NCBI RefSeq assembly: GCF_026015295.1
Contig: NZ_JAPDUW010000001.1
Coordinates: 3,514,501 to 3,578,500 of the forward strand
Length of the DNA stretch: 64,000 nucleotides
Reading direction: 5' to 3'
Source: Segatella copri
GTDB taxonomy: Bacteria; Bacteroidota; Bacteroidia; Bacteroidales; Bacteroidaceae
In this document: positions 1 through 8,172 of the stretch, in pieces
How positions within the stretch are numbered: position 1 is the stretch's first letter
How the letters are laid out: each line of letters begins with the position of its first letter
The notes under the pieces: generated by a model
What the model saw: only the letters and a program-made list of their open reading frames with translations
What the model was told of the DNA's origin: nothing
The model's database searches: none
Position numbers and translations under genes: made by a program

Positions 1-458
1 TTTATGATTTCAATGATAGGGATTATACAGGAAGTTATAGTGCTCAGCAGCCTGTAGCTACTATTCCTAGTTCTACACTAGAAGAACTTGGCCAGAATTA
101 TGCTTATTCATCATCTTTGGAAATATTGAATGCTCGTTTTGTTGACTCAAATGAGGACAATACTTTGAATCGGAATGAAACAGCCAAGGTTATTTTTGAA
201 ATCCGAAATAACGGAGCTTACACGTTGTATGATGTAGTTCCAACCGTTATTGAGACTACCGGCAATAAGCATATTTTCATATCCCCAAGTGTTCATGTAG
301 AAAGTATTGCTCCTGGCCATGTGATTCGTTATACAGCAATGGTCAAGGCTGATAACCGTTTGAAGAATGGTACTGCTTGTTTCTGTGTTTCAGTGATACA
401 AGGCGGTAAGACGATTTCCAAGGTTAATCAGTTTGATATTCCGACAAAATCCAGATAA
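1..458 (+). CDS. C-terminal part of an unidentified surface/secreted protein (partial)
   Basis: The reading frame is open from the left edge and ends at the TAA at 456-458, so the gene begins outside the window. About 151 residues are visible. A low-complexity stretch rich in S, Y, Q and T comes first, then a beta-rich segment with D-x-N-E-D-x-x-L-x-x-x-E and F-E-I-R-N-N-G. That pattern resembles CARDB/NEW-type immunoglobulin-like domains found in Bacteroidota surface proteins, but this is only a resemblance. Apparent internal starts (for example TTG at 117) are not real, because the frame reads through them. Function unknown. Confidence 0.6.
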   Translation, partial: YDFNDRDYTGSYSAQQPVATIPSSTLEELGQNYAYSSSLEILNARFVDSNEDNTLNRNETAKVIFEIRNNGAYTLYDVVPTVIETTGNKHIFISPSVHVESIAPGHVIRYTAMVKADNRLKNGTACFCVSVIQGGKTISKVNQFDIPTKSR

Positions 459-524
459 GATTCCGGTAAGATCATGAATTTGTATGATAGTATCTTATTT
501 TAGGATTCTGTTATATATAAAAAG

Positions 525-565
525 GTAAAGGCGAGAATCAATGATGATTCTCGCCTTTACTTTTT
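525..565. terminator. Bidirectional intrinsic terminator between convergent genes
   Basis: A perfect 16-bp inverted repeat (arms 525-540 and 545-560, 4-nt loop ATGA) is followed by a T-run on the plus strand and matched by an A-run on the other side. It lies between the partial gene ending at 458 and the minus-strand gene ending at 538, and it overlaps the stop of the latter. It can serve both. Confidence 0.85.
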
Positions 566-1155
566 GCTATATCTGTATTGTGTTTTTTTAGTTCAGCCTT
601 TGTCACCTCTTTGCTTTTATGGTGCTCTGTTTTATTTATTACCTTTGAAGTAATTTTATTTGTTTCTTTTTTACTGCTGTGATGATTTTCTTTATTCCTG
701 TCAGTAGTTCCCCACTTGTTAGGAAATTCATATTCAGTTTCAGCCACTTCGAAATCAATCTTAGGCAATTTTGTGTCCTCTGGCTTGTAAGGAATCGGGT
801 TTTCCACCATTTCAACTTTTACAGTCGCTACGCCTTGTGCAATCATACCAATTTCTTTTGCAGCCTTCCATGATAGGTCAATGATTCTGCCTCTTCCAAA
901 CGGACCTCTGTCGATGACTTTTACGATAGTACTCTTGCCATTGCTAAGGTTTGTAACCTTGAGGTGCGTTCCGAAGGGATAAAACCGATGTGCGCATGTT
1001 AAACTGTCATGATGTATTCTCTGGCCGCTTGCTGAACGGGCACCTGTTGCTCTCTTAGAGTAATATGATGCCTTGCCGTGCTGGTGCTTTTGTCCGTAGC
1101 ATGGAACCAGGCTGAATATAGCCAAGATGGCTGTGATGAAAGATTTTGTAACCAT
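538..1155 (-). CDS. RlpA-like septal ring/cell-wall protein with double-psi beta-barrel domain
   Basis: The 205-aa protein starts with a signal peptide (about residues 1-21, ending C-Y-G-Q). A double-psi beta-barrel of the RlpA type follows (about 26-115) with the conserved core G-x-A-S-Y-Y, A-H-R-F-Y-P-F-G-T, V-x-V-x-D-R-G-P-F and R-x-I-D-L-S. RlpA proteins of other bacteria bind denuded peptidoglycan at the septum, and some are lytic transglycosylases. The D-R-G-P-F catalytic region is intact here. The C-terminal 70 residues are Lys/His/Glu-rich and look disordered, and no SPOR domain is visible. It is monocistronic and divergent from the gene at 1253, with its own promoter at 1175-1206. 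Confidence 0.85.
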   Translation of the reverse strand: MVTKSFITAILAIFSLVPCYGQKHQHGKASYYSKRATGARSASGQRIHHDSLTCAHRFYPFGTHLKVTNLSNGKSTIVKVIDRGPFGRGRIIDLSWKAAKEIGMIAQGVATVKVEMVENPIPYKPEDTKLPKIDFEVAETEYEFPNKWGTTDRNKENHHSSKKETNKITSKVINKTEHHKSKEVTKAELKKHNTDIAKSKGENHH

Positions 1156-1174
1156 ATCTTCATATTTTATGGCA

Positions 1175-1206
1175 CAAATATAAAAAAAAATGTTGAAAGA
1201 TGCAAG
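1175..1206 (-). promoter_or_regulatory. Promoter of the rlpA-like gene
   Basis: On the minus strand the -7 box is TATATTTG (1175-1182), with CTTG (1203-1206) 20 nt upstream. This matches the Bacteroidota TTTG-N19/20-TAnnTTTG layout. The start codon follows about 20 nt later. Confidence 0.7.
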
Positions 1207-1224
1207 TAAATCTCAGAAAATCAG

Positions 1225-1232
1225 TATCTTTG
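1225..1232 (+). promoter_or_regulatory. -7 element TATCTTTG for the PEP/pyruvate-binding gene
   Basis: TATCTTTG followed by GCAC is the typical Bacteroidota -7 context. No clear TTTG lies 19-20 nt upstream. The box falls inside the longest possible reading frame (from 1190), so translation must start downstream of it, at ATG 1253. Confidence 0.7.
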
Positions 1233-1252
1233 CACAAACTTTAACTTCATTT

Positions 1253-4200
1253 ATGGAAAATAATATACCTCAGGAGTGGAATAAATTCTACTTGAAAGAC
1301 GTATCGTTTGTGAATCTGATGATGCGCCGTATCTACAATGTACTGATTGTAGCCAATCCTTACGATGCGTTCATGCTTGAAGATGATGGACGTATCGAAG
1401 AGAAGATATATAATGAATATATGGAGCTGGGTCTCCGCTATCCGCCAACCTTTACTCAAGTTTCTACTACCGAAGAGGCTGCTGCTGTGCTGCGTTCTAC
1501 CGTCATTGATCTGGTGATTTGCATGCCTGGCAATGCTGATAATGATGCCTTCGACGTAGCGCGCGACATCAAGGGTAAGTTTCCCAATATCCATTGTGTT
1601 GTTCTTACGCCTTTCTCTCATGGTATTACCAAGCGTATGCAGAATGAAGACTTGAGTATCTTCGATTATGTCTTCTGCTGGCTTGGCAACACCAATCTTA
1701 TTCTTTCTATCATCAAGCTGATAGAGGATAAGATGAATCTTGAACATGACATACTGGAAGCAGGCGTGCAGATGATTCTGCTGGTAGAAGATTCTATCCG
1801 TTTCTATAGTTCTATATTGCCTAATCTCTATAATTATATATTGGAGCAGAGCAAGAACTTTTCTCAGGAGGCTCTGAACCGGCATGCAGCTACCATGCGT
1901 ATGCGTGGCCGTCCTAAGGTGGTCTTGGCTCGTACTTACGAGGAAGCCCAGAAACTGTATGACAAGTATTCTGATAACACGTTGGGTGTAATCAGCGATG
2001 CACGTTTCCCGTTAAAGAGTGCTGCCAAAGCTTTTGGTAATGAGGTGATGCCTGAAGAGAAGCCTAAGCATCGTACGGATACTTTCGGTCGCGAGAAATG
2101 TCCGGATGCAGGTTTGCAACTCTTCCGTTATATCAGGAAGAACGATCCTTTCGTTCCGCTTATCATAGAAAGTTCTGAAAGTGAGAACCGTGCGAAGGCA
2201 GAGGCTGAAGGTTTCCGCTTTGTTGACAAGAACTCGAAGAAGATGAGCGTAGATCTTCGCCGTCTGATGGAAGAGCACATGGGCTTTGGCGATTTCATAT
2301 TCCGTGATCCTAAGACTCATGAGGAGATTATGCGCATTCATAGTTTGAAGGAATTGCAGGATAACATCTTCAATATTCCTAACGATTCCATGCTCTATCA
2401 TATCAGCCGCAACCACATGAGCCGTTGGCTTTGTGCTCGTGCCATCTTCCCTGTATCAGCTTTCCTGAAGCATGTTACCTGGGAGAAATTGCAGGATGTG
2501 GATGCTCACCGACAGATTATCTTCGATGCCATCGTGCAGTATCGCCACATGAAAAACATCGGTGTAGTGGCTGTTTTCGACCGCATGAAGTTTGACAGGT
2601 ATGCCCACTTTGCCCGTATCGGAGAAGGCTCCCTGGGCGGAAAGGGTAGAGGTCTTGCATTCCTGGACAACATCATCAAGCGCCATCCTGAGTTCAACCA
2701 GTATGAGAATGCCACCGTGCAGATTCCGAAGACCGTGGTGCTCTGTACCGATATCTTCGACGAGTTCATGATGAGCAACAATCTCTATCCGATAGCTTTG
2801 AGTGATGCTAGCGATGATGAGATTCTGAAGCACTTCCTGCATGCCCAGCTGCCCGATTCGCTGATAGCCGACTTCTTCACCTTCTTTGAGGCAACCAGGA
2901 GTCCTATCGCAATCCGTTCAAGTTCGCTGCTCGAAGATGCCCACTATCAGCCGTTTGCCGGTATCTATTCTACCTATATGATTCCGTATCTGGAAGATAA
3001 GTATCAGATGCTGCAGATGCTGGCCTGTGCCATCAAGGGTGTCTATGCTTCTGTGTTCTATCGCGACTCGAAGGCTTACATGACCGCAACGAGCAATGTC
3101 ATCGATCAGGAAAAGATGGCTGTTATCTTGCAGCAGGTTGTGGGCAAAGACTATGGTACAAGGTTTTATCCTACCATGAGCGGTGTGCTCCGTTCGCTCA
3201 ATTATTATCCGATAGGAGATGAAGAGGCTGAAGAGGGTATAGCCAGTCTTGCCTTGGGCTTGGGTAAATATATCGTAGATGGAGGTCAGACCCTTCGTGT
3301 TTGTCCTTACCATCCGAATCAGGTGCTCCAGACATCTGAAACCGAGCTGGCTCTGCGCGACACCCAGACCCAGTTCTATGCGTTGGATATGAAGCATGTG
3401 GGCAATGATTTCAAGGTGGATGATGGCTTTAATATCCTCAAACTTCGGGTGAAGGATGCCGTAGAAGACCAGAGCCTTACCTATATCGCATCTACTTTCG
3501 ATCCATACGATCAGGTCATCAATGATGGAGTCTATGAGAATGGCCGCAAACTGATAACCTTCTCAAGTGTGCTCCAGCATGGAGTGGTGCCTTTGCCAGA
3601 GATACTGCAGATGTCGATGAAGTATGGAGCAGGGGCTATGCGCAGACCTGTGGAGATAGAGTTTGCCTGCAATATCAATAATGACAGGACTTGCGAATTC
3701 TATCTTCTTCAGATTCGTCCTATCGTCGATGCCAAGGAGATGCTTGATGAAGATGTGAAGGCTATCCCTGATGCCGACTGCCTGTTGCGTTCGCACAATT
3801 CGCTGGGTCATGGCATCAGCGAAGATGTGGTTGATGTGGTTTATGTGAAGTATGATGACCACTTCTCTGCGATGAATAATTTTTATGTAGCCGATGATAT
3901 AGAACGAATCAACCGCAAGTTCCTTGCTGACGGCAAGAACTATGTGCTGATAGGTCCTGGCCGTTGGGGCTCCAGCGACCATTATCTGGGTGTACCTGTA
4001 AAGTGGCCGCATATCAGCGCTGCCCGGGTTATTGTAGAGGTGGCTCTGAAGAATTACAATATCGATCCTAGTCAGGGTACTCACTTCTTCCAGAACCTCA
4101 CCTCTTTTGGCGTGGGATACTTTACTGTAGATACAAATACAGGTGAAGGCGGCTTTGTAAATAAGGAAATTCTGGATGCCATGCCGGCTGTAGAGGAGAC

Positions 4201-4294
4201 GCAATATGTCCGTCATGTACGCTTTGAGCACCCGATGAGAATTCTGATGGATGGTAAGAAGCAGGAAGGAGCCGTCTTGATTCCGAAGGAATGA
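1253..4294 (+). CDS. PEP/pyruvate-binding domain protein with N-terminal receiver-like domains
   Basis: 1013 aa when started at ATG 1253, chosen because the promoter -7 box lies at 1225-1232. The N-terminal third contains two response-regulator-like folds (N-V-L-I-V-A-N-P near residue 30; M-I-L-L-V-E-D-S near residue 175). The C-terminal half is the ATP-grasp domain of pyruvate phosphate dikinase/PEP synthase (G-G-K-G-R-G-L-A-F, R-S-S-S-L-L-E-D-A, and a C-terminal L-L-Q-I-R-P-I-V strand). I see no swivelling phosphohistidine domain or PEP-binding barrel of true PEP synthases, so net PEP synthesis is unlikely from this protein alone. Homologues of this length are common in Bacteroidales as PEP/pyruvate-binding domain proteins of unknown role. 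Monocistronic. Confidence 0.8.
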   Translation: MENNIPQEWNKFYLKDVSFVNLMMRRIYNVLIVANPYDAFMLEDDGRIEEKIYNEYMELGLRYPPTFTQVSTTEEAAAVLRSTVIDLVICMPGNADNDAFDVARDIKGKFPNIHCVVLTPFSHGITKRMQNEDLSIFDYVFCWLGNTNLILSIIKLIEDKMNLEHDILEAGVQMILLVEDSIRFYSSILPNLYNYILEQSKNFSQEALNRHAATMRMRGRPKVVLARTYEEAQKLYDKYSDNTLGVISDARFPLKSAAKAFGNEVMPEEKPKHRTDTFGREKCPDAGLQLFRYIRKNDPFVPLIIESSESENRAKAEAEGFRFVDKNSKKMSVDLRRLMEEHMGFGDFIFRDPKTHEEIMRIHSLKELQDNIFNIPNDSMLYHISRNHMSRWLCARAIFPVSAFLKHVTWEKLQDVDAHRQIIFDAIVQYRHMKNIGVVAVFDRMKFDRYAHFARIGEGSLGGKGRGLAFLDNIIKRHPEFNQYENATVQIPKTVVLCTDIFDEFMMSNNLYPIALSDASDDEILKHFLHAQLPDSLIADFFTFFEATRSPIAIRSSSLLEDAHYQPFAGIYSTYMIPYLEDKYQMLQMLACAIKGVYASVFYRDSKAYMTATSNVIDQEKMAVILQQVVGKDYGTRFYPTMSGVLRSLNYYPIGDEEAEEGIASLALGLGKYIVDGGQTLRVCPYHPNQVLQTSETELALRDTQTQFYALDMKHVGNDFKVDDGFNILKLRVKDAVEDQSLTYIASTFDPYDQVINDGVYENGRKLITFSSVLQHGVVPLPEILQMSMKYGAGAMRRPVEIEFACNINNDRTCEFYLLQIRPIVDAKEMLDEDVKAIPDADCLLRSHNSLGHGISEDVVDVVYVKYDDHFSAMNNFYVADDIERINRKFLADGKNYVLIGPGRWGSSDHYLGVPVKWPHISAARVIVEVALKNYNIDPSQGTHFFQNLTSFGVGYFTVDTNTGEGGFVNKEILDAMPAVEETQYVRHVRFEHPMRILMDGKKQEGAVLIPKE

Positions 4295-4373
4295 CGGGAA
4301 GAGTTGTCTCTGAATAGACATCAGAAACGTTCTATTTCTAGTTAAAGATGTATTTACAGTAGGATAAAATCTT

Positions 4374-4456
4374 CGTTCATCGACGCTGAATGTCCGTTCA
4401 GCGACGTTGAACCGCCGTTCATCGACGCTGAACCGCCGTTCAACGTCTATGAACGG
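4374..4456. repeat. Four tandem copies of a 21-bp repeat
   Basis: Units begin at 4374, 4395, 4416 and 4437 and follow the pattern CGTTCATCGACGCTGAACCG plus one base. The last is diverged. Unit length is a multiple of three, so an open frame runs through it on the minus strand with the heptad-like motif V-D-E-R-R-F-S. No ribosome-binding site or conserved product supports translation. It sits between the gene ending at 4294 and the promoter at 4519. Confidence 0.8.
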
Positions 4457-4518
4457 AGATTTCATCTGATAGTAAAGACAATTTTATTTGATATAAACAA
4501 CAAATAATCCTGGGAATG

Positions 4519-4550
4519 TTTGGAATTTCCATCGAAAAGCCTTACCTTTG
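4519..4550 (+). promoter_or_regulatory. Promoter of the sugar MFS transporter gene
   Basis: TTTG (4519-4522), 20-nt spacer, TACCTTTG (4543-4550). This is a consensus Bacteroidota promoter 24 nt upstream of the start codon. Confidence 0.8.
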
Positions 4551-4573
4551 TTCCCAGCTAAAATGAATGCCTT

Positions 4574-5800
4574 ATGAATATGTTAACAGAACAACAGACA
4601 GAAACAAATCAGACAAGCGACAGGAAGTATCTTGTCCCGTTCATTCTCATTACGTCGCTCTTCTTTTTGTGGGGCTTCGCTCGTGCCATTCTGGATGTAC
4701 TCAACAAACACTTCCAGAATGCGCTGCACATCAGTATTACTCATTCCGCCCTTATTCAGGTTACCACCTATCTGGGTTATTTCCTGATGGCAATACCTGC
4801 TGGCTTCTTTATCAACCGGTATGGTTATCGCCGTGGCGTGGTTTTTGGTCTGCTCCTCTTTGGTATTGGCGCCTTACTCTTTATCCCGGGTGCTGCGGTG
4901 GGCAGTTTCTCTGCATTCCTGCTCTGTCTTTTCATTATCGGGTGCGGTCTGGTGTTTCTGGAAACAGCCGCCAATCCCTATGTTACCGAACTGGGTGCCA
5001 AGGAAACAGCTACCAGCCGACTGAACTTATCGCAGTCGTTTAATGGATTGGGTGGCATTTTCGCCACACTTTGCATCGGTCAGTTCCTCTTCAACCAGAC
5101 CGAAGAGGGCGGCAATGTGGTGGTGCCTTATACCATTCTGGGTATTCTGGTGCTGGTGATAGCTCTGGTTTTCTCGCGTGTAGATTTACCGGAAATCAGT
5201 CATGTGGCAACAGCAGAAGATGAGGCAGCCGGTTCTAATATCAGCAAACTCTTTTCCCATCACAAGATGTTCGTGTTTGGACTTCTGGCTTTGCTGAGCT
5301 ATGAAGTGGCAGAGATTTCAATCAATTCCTACTTCATCAATTTCGTTACGGGCATGAAATGGATGGACGACCGCACGGCTTCCGTAGCCCTGACTTGTGC
5401 GCTGGCATTCTTTATGGTAGGCAGATTTCTCGGTTCCTGGATTATGCGCCGAATCAAGGCAACAACAATGTTGCTGATCTGCGCTGTGGGGTGTGTTGTC
5501 TGTATACTTTTAGTCCTGTCAAATCTGGGTAAGCTGTCGCTGGTAGCCCTGCTTTGCAACTATATGTTCGAGGCCATCATGTTTCCTACCATCTTCAGTA
5601 TCGCTCTCACGGGGTTGGGCAACCTTACCAAGACAGCCTCTTCGCTTCTGATGATGACGCCAATCGGAGGTTGCGGTTTCCTGTTGATGGGACTCATCGC
5701 CGACCGTACTCATTTCACGCTTCCTTTTCTGGTACCGCTCGTAGGATTTGTCATCGTTCTGGCTTATGCGGCTCGTGAATATAAACTTGCCAAGAAGTAA
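4574..5800 (+). CDS. Sugar:H+ symporter of the FucP/GluP family (MFS)
   Basis: The 408-aa integral membrane protein has about 12 hydrophobic helices. The first has L-F-F-L-W-G-F-A-R-A-I-L-D-V-L-N-K-H-F-Q, the signature of the L-fucose/glucose-galactose permease family (FHS branch of MFS). Other family features are G-Y-F-L-M-A-I-P-A-G and E-T-A-A-N-P-Y-V near helix 4-5. It should import a neutral hexose or deoxyhexose with protons across the inner membrane. The substrate (fucose, glucose, galactose or another sugar) cannot be told from the sequence. Start ATG 4574 lies 24 nt after the promoter. Monocistronic. Confidence 0.88.
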   Translation: MNMLTEQQTETNQTSDRKYLVPFILITSLFFLWGFARAILDVLNKHFQNALHISITHSALIQVTTYLGYFLMAIPAGFFINRYGYRRGVVFGLLLFGIGALLFIPGAAVGSFSAFLLCLFIIGCGLVFLETAANPYVTELGAKETATSRLNLSQSFNGLGGIFATLCIGQFLFNQTEEGGNVVVPYTILGILVLVIALVFSRVDLPEISHVATAEDEAAGSNISKLFSHHKMFVFGLLALLSYEVAEISINSYFINFVTGMKWMDDRTASVALTCALAFFMVGRFLGSWIMRRIKATTMLLICAVGCVVCILLVLSNLGKLSLVALLCNYMFEAIMFPTIFSIALTGLGNLTKTASSLLMMTPIGGCGFLLMGLIADRTHFTLPFLVPLVGFVIVLAYAAREYKLAKK

Positions 5801-5939
5801 CTGGCGGTTGGGTAGAAAGATGTAAATATAAAGATGTTAAATTGCTAACTGCGTTTAGCAAAAGCTTTGTGTTTTGTGGGGTATTGGTGCGGAATTAACT
5901 TTTTTAACTCGATTGCAACACGAAAAATCGAATTATCAT

Positions 5940-5970
5940 TTTGCTGTCTCAAAAGAAAAAGGTAAATTTG
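5940..5970 (+). promoter_or_regulatory. Promoter of the fructose-bisphosphate aldolase gene
   Basis: TTTG (5940-5943), 19-nt spacer, TAAATTTG (5963-5970), followed by a leader of about 85 nt with an A-rich stretch before the start at 6063. Such A-rich leaders go with strong translation in Bacteroidota, which fits a highly expressed glycolytic gene. Confidence 0.8.
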
Positions 5971-6062
5971 CACTCGGTAAGGAAAGAGCCTCATAAGTTC
6001 TACACCTTATTATATATAAGAAAAAAAAGAATGTTTCATTAAACAATAAATTAAGTAAAATT

Positions 6063-7076
6063 ATGGCAGTAGATTACAAGAAAATCGGTCTTGTGAACAC
6101 TAAGGAAATGTTCGCAAGAGCTATCAAGGGCGGTTGGGCCGTTCCTGCTTTCAACTTCAATAACTTGGAGCAGCTCCAGGCTATCATCCAGGCTTCTTCA
6201 AACTTGAAGTCACCAGTTATCCTCCAGGTATCTAAGGGCGCTCGTAAGTATGCTAACCCTACTTTGCTCCGTTACTTGGCAGAGGGTGCTGTAGAGTATG
6301 CTAAGGAGTTGGGTTGCAACCATCCTGAGATCGTTCTCCACCTCGATCACGGTGATAGCTTCGAGACATGTAAGAGCTGTGTAGACTTCGGTTTCTCTTC
6401 TGTAATGATCGACGGTTCTGCTCTTCCATACGAGGAGAACATTGCATTGACAAAGAAGGTTGTTGACTACGCTCATCAGTTCGGTGTAACTGTAGAGGGT
6501 GAGCTCGGTGTCCTCGCTGGTGTTGAGGATGACGTAGTTGCTGAGGAGTCTCACTATACAAAGCCTGAGGAGGTTGTTGATTTCGCTACACGTACTGGTG
6601 TTGATTCATTGGCTATCTCTATCGGTACTTCTCACGGTGCTTACAAGTTCAAGCCAGAGCAGTGCACACGTGACCCTAAGACTGGTCACCTCGTTCCTCC
6701 TCCATTGGCATTCGACGTATTGGCAGCAGTTGAGAAGCAGCTTCCTGGTTTCCCTATCGTTCTCCACGGTTCTTCTTCAGTTCCTCAGGAGTATGTTGAT
6801 ATCATCAACAAGTTCGGTGGTAAGTTGCCAGATGCAGTTGGTATCCCAGAGGAGCAGTTGACTAAGGCTTCTGAGAGCGCTGTTTGCAAGATCAACATCG
6901 ACTCTGACTCTCGTCTTGCTTTCACAGCAGGTGTTCGTGAGACATTGGCTCTTCACCCAGAGTACTTCGACCCACGTCAGTACTGCGGTAAGGCTCGTGA
7001 GTACATGGTTGACCTCTATAGCCACAAGATCAAGGATGTTCTTCATTCTGACAACAAGTTGGCTAACCTCGACTAA
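6063..7076 (+). CDS. fba: Class II fructose-bisphosphate aldolase
   Basis: 337 aa, full length for a class II zinc-dependent aldolase, which splits fructose-1,6-bisphosphate into glyceraldehyde-3-phosphate and dihydroxyacetone phosphate in the cytoplasm. Visible motifs: W-A-V-P-A-F-N-F-N-N-L-E, the zinc/substrate region V-L-H-L-D-H-G-D-S, V-E-G-E-L-G-V-L-A-G-V-E-D, and the phosphate-binding G-T-S-H-G-A-Y-K-F and V-L-H-G-S-S-S-V-P. Codon use is strongly biased (GGT, GAG, AAG, CTC), as expected for a highly expressed gene. It has its own promoter and terminator and no operon partner. Confidence 0.95.
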   Translation: MAVDYKKIGLVNTKEMFARAIKGGWAVPAFNFNNLEQLQAIIQASSNLKSPVILQVSKGARKYANPTLLRYLAEGAVEYAKELGCNHPEIVLHLDHGDSFETCKSCVDFGFSSVMIDGSALPYEENIALTKKVVDYAHQFGVTVEGELGVLAGVEDDVVAEESHYTKPEEVVDFATRTGVDSLAISIGTSHGAYKFKPEQCTRDPKTGHLVPPPLAFDVLAAVEKQLPGFPIVLHGSSSVPQEYVDIINKFGGKLPDAVGIPEEQLTKASESAVCKINIDSDSRLAFTAGVRETLALHPEYFDPRQYCGKAREYMVDLYSHKIKDVLHSDNKLANLD

Positions 7077-7104
7077 TCTTCGAGATTTTACAACACAAGA
7101 TATG

Positions 7105-7137
7105 AGCGGGAATCCGAAAGGGTTCCCGCTTTTGTTT
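7105..7137 (+). terminator. Intrinsic terminator of fba
   Basis: A GC-rich hairpin (arms around AGCGGGAA and TTCCCGCT, 7105-7130, GAAA-type loop) is followed by TTTTGTTTTA. It lies 28 nt after the aldolase stop. Confidence 0.85.
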
Positions 7138-7232
7138 TATCCCCTTTTTTCCCGCTATCATACAATCTGTCAGCAAGTAATGCGTATTGTGCACGATAAC
7201 ATGAAAATCTTTACATTATTTAACTGAGAAAA

Positions 7233-7264
7233 CTTGCATCTTATTGACTTTTTTCCTATATTTG
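7233..7264 (+). promoter_or_regulatory. Promoter for the small lipoprotein gene, long leader
   Basis: CTTG (7233-7236), 20-nt spacer, TATATTTG (7257-7264). Transcription would begin near 7270, about 245 nt before the start codon at 7515. The leader contains the AGTAAATGATA repeats. No known riboswitch motif was recognised in it. Confidence 0.65.
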
Positions 7265-7313
7265 CAATGTTCAAACGAAAGAACAGGACATGTAAGAGGG
7301 GTATAAGCCCTAT

Positions 7314-7381
7314 AGTAAATGATAAGCAATAGTAAATGATAACCAATAGTAAATGATATCACTCCTCCCAACATATCATTT
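7314..7381. repeat. Three AGTAAATGATA repeats with 17-bp period plus inverted copy
   Basis: AGTAAATGATA occurs at 7314, 7331 and 7348 (exact 17-bp period). AAATGATAT (7351-7359) is followed by its reverse complement ATATCATTT (7373-7381). All lie inside the presumed 5' leader of the gene at 7515. The rest of the 7077-7514 gap shows only the promoter at 7233 and the fba terminator. Confidence 0.75.
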
Positions 7382-7514
7382 GTGTAATTGTAAAAGATGA
7401 TTTAAACCGAAAGGTGTTTGTTTTTAAAAGCATCGGATGGTAATGGCCGAAAGGCTGGAATCTGAAGATGACAGGTTTAAATGATAATGAAAACAATTAG
7501 TAAATGGTATAACT

Positions 7515-7997
7515 ATGAAGAAGTATTTTATGATGGTCATCGCTATGACTATGATGACAATAGGATTTGTAAGTTGCAGTGCATCTGACGATGAAATGGG
7601 TGAAACAGTTAGTCGCGTTACCACCGATGAGTCAGGTTTCTCTTTGCTCAGCTATTCCATGACTGCGGGCTCTGCCGTAAGCGAGGAGTCTAACAGTAAG
7701 GCTGAGAATGATGAGAAGTTGGTTTGCAAGATTCTTCCGGGTGGTCAGCTGATGCTGACTCATAAGAATGTAATCTTCGACCAAGGTACAAATATCAAGT
7801 TTGCAACTCAGTTGGTTGGCAAGAAGTTAATCATTACCGAAACAGGTGATTATGGAAAGTCTGGTCAGTATGGTTATTATACGCTTGTTGCCAAAGTAGG
7901 AACAGTTAAGGATGGTGACTATGTGGTTGTTGTAATGCGCAATAATCACGCCCGTGAGGAGTTCAAGTTGAAGTATGACTCTTCCCGAGCTAATTAA
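7515..7997 (+). CDS. Small lipoprotein of unknown function
   Basis: 160 aa. A lipoprotein signal peptide ends at the lipobox G-F-V-S-C (Cys21), followed by S-A-S-D-D-E, an acidic start as seen in surface-exposed Bacteroidota lipoproteins. The remainder, after a Ser/Thr-rich linker, is predicted beta-rich (alternating K-L-V-C-K-I, Q-L-M-L-T-H, K-L-I-I-T-E, Y-V-V-V-V-M), consistent with a small beta-sandwich. I do not recognise the family. It stands alone between two clusters of AGTAAATGATA repeats and has a leader of about 245 nt. Confidence 0.75.
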   Translation: MKKYFMMVIAMTMMTIGFVSCSASDDEMGETVSRVTTDESGFSLLSYSMTAGSAVSEESNSKAENDEKLVCKILPGGQLMLTHKNVIFDQGTNIKFATQLVGKKLIITETGDYGKSGQYGYYTLVAKVGTVKDGDYVVVVMRNNHAREEFKLKYDSSRAN

Positions 7998-8033
7998 GAT
8001 ACATATAAATAGTAAAATGCAATTCAGATATAT

Positions 8034-8129
8034 AATAAATGATATGAAGTTACAATTATAATGAATGGTATGTTGATATATAATATACGAAGTTAAGACA
8101 AATGATAGTAAATGATAGTAAATGATATG
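8034..8129. repeat. Second cluster of AGTAAATGATA-like repeats
   Basis: Degenerate copies (AATAAATGATATG at 8034, AATGAATGGTATG near 8060) are followed by a compact 10-bp-period array, AAATGATAGTAAATGATAGT and onward, at 8100-8129. It lies between the small lipoprotein gene and the 3' end of the convergent gene at 8172. A single further copy occurs at 9161. Confidence 0.7.
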
Positions 8130-8157
8130 TTTATTCAATAACAGATGTCGCTTCTTT

Positions 8158-8172
8158 CGACCAGTCTAGTTT
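8158..8172. repeat. 15-bp direct repeat, copy 1
   Basis: CGACCAGTCTAGTTT at the 3' end of the gene at 8172-8981, overlapping its stop codon. An identical copy lies at 9116-9130. Read on the minus strand, AAACTAGACTGGTCG in both cases precedes a hairpin-forming sequence. Confidence 0.75.

Noticed and set aside
1190..1252. Upstream in-frame start for the PEP/pyruvate-binding gene
   Set aside because: The promoter -7 box TATCTTTG (1225-1232) lies within this stretch, so it is untranscribed or leader DNA.
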